Source of the DNA: Lentzea aerocolonigenes
GTDB lineage: Bacteria > Actinomycetota > Actinomycetes > Mycobacteriales > Pseudonocardiaceae
DNA length: 16,108 bases
Reading direction: 5' to 3'
Assembly (NCBI RefSeq): GCF_000955955.1
Contig: NZ_JYJG01000210.1
Coordinates: forward strand, 1-16,108
The notes beneath the pieces are model-generated. The model had not been told where the DNA came from. It did not search any database and was given only the letters and a program-made list of their open reading frames with translations. Shown in pieces: positions 8,673 through 14,760 of this stretch; the first letter of the stretch is position 1, and each line of letters starts with the position of its first letter. Both the position numbers and the translations under genes were made by a program.

Positions 8673-10051
8673 GCCTCGAACGCGTTCACCTCGTGGGCAT
8701 CGGTGGTGCCGGGATGAGCGGCATCGCCCGGATCCTGCTCGCGCGTGGAGTGCAGGTGTCCGGGTCGGACGCCAAGGACTCGCGGACCGTGCTGGCGTTG
8801 CGCGCTCAGGGCGCGCGGATCGCCGTCGGCCACGACGCCTCGAACCTGGACCAGCTCGTCGGCGGGCCGACCGAGGTCGTGGTGTCGACCGCGATCAAGG
8901 AGTCGAACCCGGAGTACTCGGCGGCTCGCGAGCGCGGCATCACGGTGCTGCGTCGCGCTGAAGCTCTCGCCGCGTTGATGGACGACCACCGGGTGGTGTG
9001 TGTTGCCGGTACGCACGGCAAGACGTCGACCACCTCGATGTTGACCGTCGCGTTGCAGCACTGCCGGTTGGACCCGTCGTTCGCCATCGGCGGCGACCTG
9101 AACGAGTCCGGTGCTAACGCGCACCAGGGCACCGGCGGTGTGTTCGTGGCGGAGGCGGACGAGTCCGACGGCTCGTTCCTGTTCTTCTCGCCGTCGGTGG
9201 CCGTCGTGACGAACGTCGAGGCGGACCACCTCGACCACCACGGCACCGTTGAGGCGTACACGGCCGTGTTCGACTCCTTCTTGGAGCGGATCGTGCCGGG
9301 CGGTGTGCTGGTGTCCTGTGTGGACGATCCCGGTGCGGCTCGGTTGATCACCGAGGCTCGTGCTCGTGGCATCCGTGTGCGCGAGTACGGCCGTGGTGCT
9401 GCCGACGCGCGCATTCTCGACTACAAGCCTTTTGAGTCCGGTGGTCTGGCGTCGGTGGAGATCGACGGTGTGGCCGTCGAGGTCCGCGTCGCCGTGCCGG
9501 GTGAGCACATGGCGCTGAACGCCGTCGCTGCTCTGCTCGCGGGTCTTGAGCTCGGCGCGGACCAGACCGGGATGCTCGAAGGTCTGGCCGCTTTCGGTGG
9601 CGTGCGTCGCCGGTTCGAGTTCAAGGGGCGCGCTGGTGGCGTGTCCGTGTACGACGACTACGCGCACCACCCGACCGAGGTCGACGCACAGCTGCGTGCG
9701 GCACGTCCGGTCGCTGCGGCGGGCCGTGTCGTCGTGGTGTTCCAGCCGCACTTGTATTCCAGGACCCGCACGTTCGCCACTGAGTTCGCCGCTGCTCTGT
9801 CGTTGGCGGACGAGGTTGTGGTGCTCGATGTCTACGGCGCCCGCGAGGAACCGGAGCCGGGTGTGACCGGGGCACTGATCGCCGACCAGGTGACGGCTTC
9901 CGTGCACTACGAGCCGTCGTTCGACCGCGTGCCCGCGCTGGTGGCCTCGCTGGTCCGCGACGGCGACCTGGTGGTGACCATGGGCGCGGGCGACGTGACG
10001 ATGCTCGGCCCGGAGATCATCAAGGCGCTGTCGGACGAAGAACAGTCATGA
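8669..10051 (+). CDS. murC: UDP-N-acetylmuramate:L-alanine ligase
   Basis: MurC is the first Mur ligase and joins L-Ala to UDP-MurNAc in the cytoplasm. It has 460 residues. [29 protein letters not shown] is the N-terminal nucleotide-sugar domain, and the P-loop GTHGKTST is at 114-121. [12 protein letters not shown] and [13 protein letters not shown] follow in the central domain. The C-terminal domain carries [32 protein letters not shown] and DVYGAREEP, all MurC-specific. The GTG start overlaps the murG stop and is served by the extended Shine-Dalgarno at 8654-8663. The 3' end overlaps ftsQ by 4 bases (ATGA). murB, often found near murC in other bacteria, is absent here. Confidence 0.96.
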   Translation: MSLERVHLVGIGGAGMSGIARILLARGVQVSGSDAKDSRTVLALRAQGARIAVGHDASNLDQLVGGPTEVVVSTAIKESNPEYSAARERGITVLRRAEALAALMDDHRVVCVAGTHGKTSTTSMLTVALQHCRLDPSFAIGGDLNESGANAHQGTGGVFVAEADESDGSFLFFSPSVAVVTNVEADHLDHHGTVEAYTAVFDSFLERIVPGGVLVSCVDDPGAARLITEARARGIRVREYGRGAADARILDYKPFESGGLASVEIDGVAVEVRVAVPGEHMALNAVAALLAGLELGADQTGMLEGLAAFGGVRRRFEFKGRAGGVSVYDDYAHHPTEVDAQLRAARPVAAAGRVVVVFQPHLYSRTRTFATEFAAALSLADEVVVLDVYGAREEPEPGVTGALIADQVTASVHYEPSFDRVPALVASLVRDGDLVVTMGAGDVTMLGPEIIKALSDEEQS

Positions 10052-10803
10052 GTGCTCCGGTTCGCGGCAGGTCGACGCGAGTACGCCCCGCCACGAACCG
10101 GCGGCCGAAGAAGAGCGCTGAATACCGGGCGCGGCGCAGGGTGATCCTGCGCCGCCGCCTGGTGGCGCTGCTGACATTGCTTTCTGTCGTGGGCCTGTCG
10201 TACGGCGTGTTCTTCACGCCGTTGCTGGGCGTCCGCAACGTGGACGTCCACGGCGCCGTAGTGCTGACCGACGACGAGGTCCGCCGCGCCGCCGCCATCG
10301 AGCCCGGTTCACCGTTGGTGCGCCTGGACCTCGCCGGCATCCGCGAGCGCGTGGCCGCCGTCCCGCGCATCGCGTCCATTGAGGTGGAACGCCAACTCCC
10401 CGGCACAGTCCGGCTTCTGATCACCGAACGCGTCCCGGTCGGCTCGGTGAAGCTGCCCGACGGCTTCCACCTGGTCGACTCCACCGGCAAGGACTACGCG
10501 GTCCTCCCCACGCCCGCGCCGGGCGTCCCCGAACTGCTGCTCACCACCCCGTCGTCCGCGGACCCGGCCACTCGCGCCGTGGTCGGGGTCGTGAACGAAC
10601 TGCCGGAAAAGCTGCGCCCCGACGTGGTTTCCGTGGCGGCGACGTCCGGTGCCGACGTGAAGGTGACGTTGAGCGGCAACCGCACGGTGAAGTGGGGCAG
10701 CGCCGACGACACCCCGCGCAAGGCGTCCGTACTGCTCGTGCTGCTCTCGCGGCCGGGCACGACGTACGACGTCTCAGCCCCGGACCTGGCCACCGTCTCC
10801 TAG
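10048..10803 (+). CDS. ftsQ: Cell division protein FtsQ (DivIB family)
   Basis: FtsQ is a bitopic divisome protein that links cytoplasmic and extracytoplasmic division proteins. It has 251 residues: a basic cytoplasmic segment of about 36 residues, one transmembrane helix at about 37-56 ([19 protein letters not shown]), and an extracytoplasmic POTRA domain at about 61-130 that starts [18 protein letters not shown] and includes [38 protein letters not shown] beta domain follows ([11 protein letters not shown]). The start overlaps the murC stop (ATGA) and its Shine-Dalgarno is weak, so coupling is likely. It is the last gene of the run. Its TAG stop overlaps, within CTAG, the stop of a convergent gene, and ftsZ does not follow directly. 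Confidence 0.93.
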   Translation: MSAPVRGRSTRVRPATNRRPKKSAEYRARRRVILRRRLVALLTLLSVVGLSYGVFFTPLLGVRNVDVHGAVVLTDDEVRRAAAIEPGSPLVRLDLAGIRERVAAVPRIASIEVERQLPGTVRLLITERVPVGSVKLPDGFHLVDSTGKDYAVLPTPAPGVPELLLTTPSSADPATRAVVGVVNELPEKLRPDVVSVAATSGADVKVTLSGNRTVKWGSADDTPRKASVLLVLLSRPGTTYDVSAPDLATVS

Positions 10804-11246
10804 CCGAGCGTGAGGTGGAAGCCCTCGGCCATCGCCTCCTGCTGCGTCTTCCAGATCACGCCGCGGTTGGAGTTACCGGTGCTCGCACCGTAGAGACGCT
10901 CGCCGGCTGGGACGTCCCGCACCGTGAAGGTGAAGTGACAGCTGCCGGTGCTCTTGTTCAGCGTGGACACGCCGAGCACCTTGTTGTCCTGGTTGAGGAT
11001 CTCGACCTGGGTGCCGTCACGGATGTCGCTGTAGCCACCTGACCCGCAGCTACCGTCGACCGTCATGCTGCCGCTGACGGTGAACCCGTCAGGTGTGCCC
11101 CAGTCCACCGAAGCGCGGCCGAAACCGAATCCGATGCCGCCTGCCGCGAGCAGCAGCACGACGGCGACGCTGACGAGGAGCCGGGATGTTCGCGCCCGCG
11201 GCGGCTCCTGGGCCTGTGGTTGTTCAGGTGGTGGAAGAGGTTCCAC
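10800..11246 (-). CDS. Small membrane-anchored protein of unknown function
   Basis: I do not recognise this 148-residue protein. It has a Pro/Gln-rich N-terminus (PLPPPEQPQAQEPP), a positive patch RARTSR, one transmembrane helix at about 22-43, and an exported domain of about 100 residues. Cys67 and Cys103 could form a disulfide. Alternating hydrophobic and polar stretches (GTQVEILNQDNKVLGV, CHFTFTVRDVPAG) suggest a small beta domain. The start is GTG 11246 with AAGGA a few bases upstream. The basic side precedes the helix and the cysteines follow it, so an N-in, C-out anchor is likely. Its TAG stop overlaps the ftsQ stop in a CTAG. The helix plus cysteine pattern makes a real gene likely; a link to division is suggested only by position. 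Confidence 0.75.
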   Translation of the reverse strand: MEPLPPPEQPQAQEPPRARTSRLLVSVAVVLLLAAGGIGFGFGRASVDWGTPDGFTVSGSMTVDGSCGSGGYSDIRDGTQVEILNQDNKVLGVSTLNKSTGSCHFTFTVRDVPAGERLYGASTGNSNRGVIWKTQQEAMAEGFHLTLG

Positions 11247-11299
11247 AGCAATCCTTCTGTTCGATGGCGCGCCGGCGACCCTGGTGCCGGCGTGCCGTG

Positions 11300-11330
11300 C
11301 GTCACGGCCGCGGTGCCGGTGGCCGTGACG
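11300..11330. repeat. 10-bp perfect inverted repeat upstream of the 148-residue gene
   Basis: CGTCACGGCC (11300-11309) and GGCCGTGACG (11321-11330) are perfect reverse complements around an 11-base spacer. The element lies 54 bases upstream of the GTG at 11246 and 72 bases beyond the stop of the possible small ORF at 11402-11524. There is no U-run, so a standard intrinsic terminator is unlikely in either direction. An operator, or a U-less actinobacterial terminator for the small ORF, would fit. Confidence 0.45.
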
Positions 11331-11401
11331 GGGTCGGGAACCGGCGCGGACGCCGATGAGAGGACCGGGGAATCGGGGAGCACACGGAGATCAGTCCCGG
11401 T

Positions 11402-11524
11402 TCAGCCGTTGACCCGCAGCGCTGTCGCCATCCGCACGAACAGGTTGCCCAACCTGCTCGTCACGAGTTCCAACACGATCGCCTCGATGACGAGCGAACG
11501 CACGGACGCGGGTGCGGGTGCCAA
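11402..11524 (-). CDS. Possible small ORF of 40 codons
   Basis: On the minus strand TTG 11524 is preceded by AGGAGG with a 6-base gap, an ideal Shine-Dalgarno. The frame runs 40 codons to TGA and is closed upstream by a TAG at 11549-11551. The peptide begins MAPAPASVRS, continues with a mainly hydrophobic, probably helical stretch (LVIEAIVLELVTSRLGNLF), and ends in RMATALRVNG. It has no cysteine and a net charge of about +2. About 35 of 40 codons end in G or C, as in real genes here. It lies between the 148-residue gene and crtI. Against it are the short length, the TTG start, and the ease of open frames in GC-rich DNA. No family is recognised. Confidence 0.35.
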   Translation of the reverse strand: MAPAPASVRSLVIEAIVLELVTSRLGNLFVRMATALRVNG

Positions 11525-11618
11525 GACGAGCCTCCTAGTGATGAACGACTACCGTGCTCATCGGACTGCTCCGCGCGGCATTAGCCGTATTTGTTGTTGT
11601 CACCCGAAGGAAGTACGC

Positions 11619-13034
11619 ATGGCAGGGCACGTCGTGGTGGTGGGCGCCGGTCTTGCCGGACTGTCGGCCGCGTTGCACTTGCAGGGCACCGGCCGGAACG
11701 TGACCGTGCTCGAAAAGGCAGACGCGCCAGGAGGTCGCGCCGGGACTGTCCGGGTGGGCGGGTTCACGGCGGACAGCGGGCCCACAGTCCTGACGATGCC
11801 CGAGTACCTGGACGAGGCGTTCGGGGCGGTGGGGGAGCGGCGCGAGGACTGGCTGACGCTCGACCGGGTCGACCCGGCGTACCGGGCGCGGTTCGCGGAC
11901 GGGTCGCGGATCGCGGTGCACACGGACGCGGAGCAGATGGAGGACGAGGTCCGGAACGTCTGCGGCGCAACGGAAGCGGCCGGGTACCGGGACCTGCGCA
12001 GGTGGCTGCGGAAGCTGTACGAGGTGCAGCGCGAGCACTTCATCGGGGCCAACTTCGACTCGCCGTTCGACCTCGTCCGGCCGGAGCTCGTGAAGCTCGC
12101 GAGCCTCGGCGGGTTCGGGCGGCTCGAACCGCAGCTGCGCCGGTTCATCAAGGACGAGCGGCTGATCCGGCTGTTCTCCTTCCAGGCGCTGTACGCGGGA
12201 GTGCCGCCGCAGCAGGCCCTCGCGGCGTACGCGGTCATCGCGTACATGGACACCATCGCGGGCGTGTACCACCCACGTGGCGGGATGCACGCGGTGCCGG
12301 AAGCACTCAGCAAGGCCGCAGCGAAACACGGCACGCAGTTCCGTTACGGCACAACGGTCACGCGTCTGGAGTGGAGCGGATCGAGAGTGATCGCGGTCCA
12401 CGCGGAAGACGAGCGCATCGCGGCAGACGCGGTGGTGCTGGCCTGCGAACTGCCGGACGCCTACCGGCTGTTGGGCAAGTACCCGCGGAGGCCGCTCAGG
12501 CACCGTTGGTCGCCATCGGCCGTGGTGCTGCACGCCGCGACGAACCGCACGTGGGACCTCGGCCACCACAACATCCTGTTCGGCGAGGCGTGGCGCGGCA
12601 CGTTCGACGAGATCGTCCACAAGGGACGGTTGATGTCGGACCCGTCGCTGCTCGTCACGCACGCCCAGAACGGCCTGCACTACGTCCTGGCGCCGTGCCC
12701 TAACCTCGAGACCGCCCCGATCGACTGGCCGCGCATCGCACCCCGGTACCGCGACGAGCTCGTCTCCACACTGGAAAAGCGGGGCCTCAACGGATTCGGC
12801 GACGCGATCCAGGCCGAGCACCTCGTCACGCCCCACGACTGGGGCAACGCGGCAGGCACGCCGTTCGGGCTCGCGCACACCTTCGCCCAGACCGGCCCGT
12901 TCCGGCCGCGCAACGTCGTCAAGGGCGCGGAGAACGTCGCGCTGGCGGGCGCGGGCACCACGCCGGGCGTCGGCGTGCCCCCGGTGCTCATCTCCGGACG
13001 TCTCGCGGCCCAGCGGATAAATGCGATGCGGTGA
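11619..13034 (+). CDS. crtI: Phytoene desaturase family protein (CrtI type)
   Basis: CrtI enzymes are FAD-dependent, membrane-associated desaturases that introduce conjugated double bases' precursors, that is double bonds, into phytoene on the way to coloured carotenoids. The product has 471 residues. The N-terminal dinucleotide-binding fold is GHVVVVGAGLAGLSAALHL, with GxGxxG at 9-14, acidic Glu32, and PGGRAG at 37-42. FTADSGPTVLTMPEYLDEAF, FSFQALYAGVPPQQALAAYAVIAYMDTIAGVYHPRGGM and the C-terminal FAD segment LAGAGTTPGVGVPPVLISGRLAAQ (442-465) are typical of actinobacterial CrtI. ATG 11619 follows GAAGGAAG; the open frame further upstream is not homologous. No crtB, crtE or cyclase gene is visible, so the substrate is inferred from the family only. 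The DinB gene starts about 28 bases after the stop, probably in the same operon. Confidence 0.85.
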   Translation: MAGHVVVVGAGLAGLSAALHLQGTGRNVTVLEKADAPGGRAGTVRVGGFTADSGPTVLTMPEYLDEAFGAVGERREDWLTLDRVDPAYRARFADGSRIAVHTDAEQMEDEVRNVCGATEAAGYRDLRRWLRKLYEVQREHFIGANFDSPFDLVRPELVKLASLGGFGRLEPQLRRFIKDERLIRLFSFQALYAGVPPQQALAAYAVIAYMDTIAGVYHPRGGMHAVPEALSKAAAKHGTQFRYGTTVTRLEWSGSRVIAVHAEDERIAADAVVLACELPDAYRLLGKYPRRPLRHRWSPSAVVLHAATNRTWDLGHHNILFGEAWRGTFDEIVHKGRLMSDPSLLVTHAQNGLHYVLAPCPNLETAPIDWPRIAPRYRDELVSTLEKRGLNGFGDAIQAEHLVTPHDWGNAAGTPFGLAHTFAQTGPFRPRNVVKGAENVALAGAGTTPGVGVPPVLISGRLAAQRINAMR

Positions 13035-13062
13035 CGACGAGCGCTCGTGCACCCTGCGCCGC

Positions 13063-13554
13063 ATGACACGTACCGCACCACCACTGGTCGCCGACGAGCG
13101 CGCGACCTACACGGCCCTGCTGGACTACCTGCGCGCCACCATCGAGCTGAAGGTCGACGGTCTGGCAGATGACGACGCAACGCGCGCAGTGCTGCCGTCG
13201 AAGCTGACGACGGCCGCAGGTGTGGTGAAGCACGTGCGGTGGGTGGAACACCACTGGTTCGAGGTGGTGCTGGCCGGACGCGAGTCGCGCGCGCCGTACA
13301 CGATGGAAGACCCCGACGCGGACTGGCGCGTCGAGGAAGGCGAAACGCTGGCCGGGCTTCTCGACGACTACCGGCAGCAGTGCGAGATCAGCCGCGGGAT
13401 CCTCGCCGAGGACCTGGACCACGAGGTGCCGTTCCGCGGCGACCGGACGGTCTCGGCCCGATGGGTGCTCGCGCACGTCGTCGAGGAGACCGCCCGGCAC
13501 GCCGGTCAGCTGGACATCGTCAGGGAACTGCTGGACGGAACCGTCGGCGACTAG
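13063..13554 (+). CDS. DinB/DUF664 family protein
   Basis: This is a 163-residue protein of the DinB superfamily, four-helix bundles that usually bind a metal through three histidines; some actinobacterial members are thiol-dependent transferases. PPLVADERATYTALLDYLRATI is the usual DUF664 opening. Candidate ligands are His57 (AAGVVKHVRWVEHHWF), His138 (WVLAHVVEETARHAGQ) and His146. The activity cannot be read from sequence. ATG 13063 gives the normal N-terminus; ATG 13021, in the same frame, would add 14 non-homologous residues and overlap crtI. No clear Shine-Dalgarno precedes 13063, so coupling to crtI is likely. Its TAG stop overlaps, in a CTAG, the stop of the convergent lectin gene. Confidence 0.82.
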   Translation: MTRTAPPLVADERATYTALLDYLRATIELKVDGLADDDATRAVLPSKLTTAAGVVKHVRWVEHHWFEVVLAGRESRAPYTMEDPDADWRVEEGETLAGLLDDYRQQCEISRGILAEDLDHEVPFRGDRTVSARWVLAHVVEETARHAGQLDIVRELLDGTVGD

Positions 13555-14429
13555 GCCGCCGGGAGCTGCCAGTGCTGCCAGAGGCCGATTCCCAGGAAGC
13601 TCACAGCCATTACCCCTTTGTTGTCCCGCCGCGGGGTCAGGAACCGGTCCCCGTTCGACACCGTGTAGTTGCCGAGCGCGTCATCGGAGAGCTTCCACTG
13701 TTGCGCGGCCGAGGTGATGGAGCAGGTCTGCATCCACACGTACTCGCCGCTGTACAGCGCCAGGCACCTGCCGTTCGCCTGGTTGCGCAGCGCGACCAGC
13801 CCGTTGCCGGCGTCGATCCGCTCGAAGCCCGACGCGAGGTCGCAGGGCTTCAGCTCGTTGGTGGCCGTCTTGCTGTCGGACAGGCAGGTGCCCTGTTCGG
13901 CGTGCCTGATCTTGATCACCGCGGCGAGCTGGGGCGGCGGCACCGTCCCGACCTCGCGGACGAACCAGCGCTGGGTCTCCCGAGCCGGGTCGGGCGCCAT
14001 GCCCACTTCGCCGTAGAGGGGGTATAGCCACGAGTCGAGGAACGCGGTGCCGTGCTCCCCGGTGGTCGACAGTCTCACCGCGCCGTCGGAATCGGGCACC
14101 TCCTGGAACCGCTGGGCGGTGACGTCGGGCTCGCACTGCTTCTCCCGCACGCTGGTGTAGTACCCGTCCAGGCAGTGCCCGTCCCCGATGTTGCGCAGGT
14201 ACGAGCCCGTCGCGGTCGGGATCCGTTCGAACTGCTGCGCGGCACTGCCCGTGCAGGCGGCCAGGGTCGGATAGGTCGTGTCTGTTCTGCCGAAGTCGGC
14301 GCACAGCCCTTCGGCCGCGCTCTTGATCTCGACGATCGTGTTGCCTTCCGGCGCCGCACTCGCGGGTGCGACCGTCACTGCCCCCAGAGCGATCGCGGCC
14401 AGCGCGACGCTCAGCATCTTCATCCCCAT
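13551..14429 (-). CDS. Secreted protein with two ricin-type beta-trefoil (lectin) domains
   Basis: The 292-residue product starts with a signal peptide (MLSVALAAIALGAVTVAPASA, cleavage predicted after residue 25) followed by two ricin B-like trefoils of about 130 residues. Six subdomain ends show the QxW-type motif or a variant: QQF at 65-67, QRF at 106-108, QRW at 153-155, SGF at about 200-202, QQW at 243-245 and QHW at 285-287. Cysteine pairs 43/59, 86/99, 182/196 and 222/236 sit within the first two subdomains of each trefoil, as in the family. A PPP linker (164-166) joins the two halves. Ricin-type domains bind sugars, but there is no attached catalytic domain, so the ligand is unknown. 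ATG 14429 may be leaderless; ATG 14423 is an alternative. The gene is convergent with the DinB gene. Confidence 0.88.
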   Translation of the reverse strand: MGMKMLSVALAAIALGAVTVAPASAAPEGNTIVEIKSAAEGLCADFGRTDTTYPTLAACTGSAAQQFERIPTATGSYLRNIGDGHCLDGYYTSVREKQCEPDVTAQRFQEVPDSDGAVRLSTTGEHGTAFLDSWLYPLYGEVGMAPDPARETQRWFVREVGTVPPPQLAAVIKIRHAEQGTCLSDSKTATNELKPCDLASGFERIDAGNGLVALRNQANGRCLALYSGEYVWMQTCSITSAAQQWKLSDDALGNYTVSNGDRFLTPRRDNKGVMAVSFLGIGLWQHWQLPAA

Positions 14430-14435
14430 CTACCG

Positions 14436-14441
14436 ACAGTA
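14436..14441 (-). promoter_or_regulatory. Possible -10 element for a leaderless lectin transcript
   Basis: On the minus strand TACTGT (TAnnnT) is followed by 6 bases and then ATG 14429, so the transcript would start at the A of the ATG. No usable Shine-Dalgarno precedes this ATG. The -35 region is not recognisable. Confidence 0.4.
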
Positions 14442-14545
14442 GCGATCGATCACGCGGAAATGAGGTGGAAGTGACGAAGGTGTGGGCGAGACGATCTCTG
14501 ATTCGAGGTCCGACTACGCTTGCGGTGCGGCGTGCACAGTGCCGT

Positions 14546-14583
14546 GCGCACTACTTGACGGCACGACCGGGGAGTAGTAGCGC
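14546..14583 (+). promoter_or_regulatory. Dyad overlapping a candidate ftsZ promoter
   Basis: GCGCACTACT (14546-14555) pairs with AGTAGT-A-GCGC (14573-14583), perfect except for one extra A. Inside it TTGACG (14555-14560) could be a -35 element, with TAGCGC (14578-14583, 17-base spacing) as a poor -10. The overlap of dyad and promoter resembles an operator arrangement. Confidence 0.35.
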
Positions 14584-14607
14584 ACAGTGTTGGGACCCTA
14601 CGGCGCG

Positions 14608-14649
14608 CCTGCTGGACCGACGCACCGCCGGTGCTTACCGTCCAGCAGG
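14608..14649 (+). repeat. Two-part hairpin in the ftsZ leader
   Basis: CCTGCTGGAC (14608-14617) and GTCCAGCAGG (14640-14649) form a perfect 10-bp stem. Inside it GCACC (14622-14626) and GGTGC (14630-14634) form a second 5-bp stem with a 3-base loop. The next bases (AACATATGGGG) contain no U-run, so this is not a standard terminator. It could be an RNA leader structure, a U-less terminator or a DNA operator. Confidence 0.55.
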
Positions 14650-14660
14650 AACATATGGGG

Positions 14661-14698
14661 TTGACATAACTCTGAGCCTCGACGAGAGGTTGAGAGTT
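14661..14698 (+). promoter_or_regulatory. TTGACA plus 13-bp imperfect hairpin upstream of ftsZ
   Basis: TTGACA (14661-14666) is a perfect -35 hexamer, but no good -10 lies 16-19 bases downstream. The hairpin arms 14668-14680 (AACTCTGAGCCTC) and 14686-14698 (GAGGTTGAGAGTT) pair over 13 positions with one G-G mismatch and one G-T, around a GACGA loop. From memory, similar TTGACATAAC-plus-dyad sequences precede ftsZ in mycobacteria and corynebacteria, so this may be the ancestral ftsZ control element. It lies 62 bases upstream of the start codon. Confidence 0.55.
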
Positions 14699-14760
14699 TC
14701 AATCCGGGTGCATCACCACCCAGCACCACAGCACGGACCACGATCAGGAAGGCGGATCCG

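Larger units (their letters stand above)
11247..11618. other. 372-bp divergent intergenic region between the 148-residue gene and crtI
   Basis: This gap separates divergently transcribed genes, so promoters for both should lie here. It contains the inverted repeat at 11300-11330 and the candidate small ORF at 11402-11524. The last 40 bases before crtI (from about 11579) are relatively AT-rich (TTAGCCGTATTTGTTGTTGT), which suits a promoter, but I cannot assign convincing -35/-10 pairs. A plus-strand frame continuous with crtI crosses the gap but lacks crtI-like sequence. Confidence 0.5.
14430..14760. promoter_or_regulatory. 331-bp divergent leader upstream of ftsZ
   Basis: This gap separates the lectin gene (minus) from ftsZ (plus). 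Going towards ftsZ it holds: a TAnnnT hexamer TACGCT (14515-14520); a direct repeat GCACAGTG at 14534-14541 and 14582-14589; a dyad at 14546-14583 that encloses TTGACG; a two-part hairpin at 14608-14649; TTGACA at 14661-14666; and a hairpin at 14668-14698. AGGAAGG at 14746-14752 is the ftsZ ribosome binding site. Several ftsZ promoters are likely, as in other actinobacteria, but transcription starts cannot be assigned from sequence. No further gene is seen. Confidence 0.7.

Noticed and set aside
11220..11618. An open frame giving crtI a 133-residue N-terminal extension
   Set aside because: The FAD-binding GxGxxG should lie near the N-terminus, as it does from ATG 11619 with GAAGGAAG upstream; the extension shows no domain.
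13021..13062. An earlier ATG start for the DinB protein, overlapping crtI
   Set aside because: It would add MRCGDDERSCTLRR, which is not part of the family; ATG 13063 gives the usual N-terminus.
10800..14429. The ftsQ-ftsZ block as a genomic island or mobile element
   Set aside because: I see no transposase, integrase, terminal inverted repeats, target-site duplication or tRNA at the edges; codon choice looks like the neighbours by eye.
14655..14669. ATGGGGTTGACATAA as a four-codon upstream ORF before ftsZ
   Set aside because: It lacks a ribosome binding site and lies over the TTGACA element; such short frames are expected by chance.
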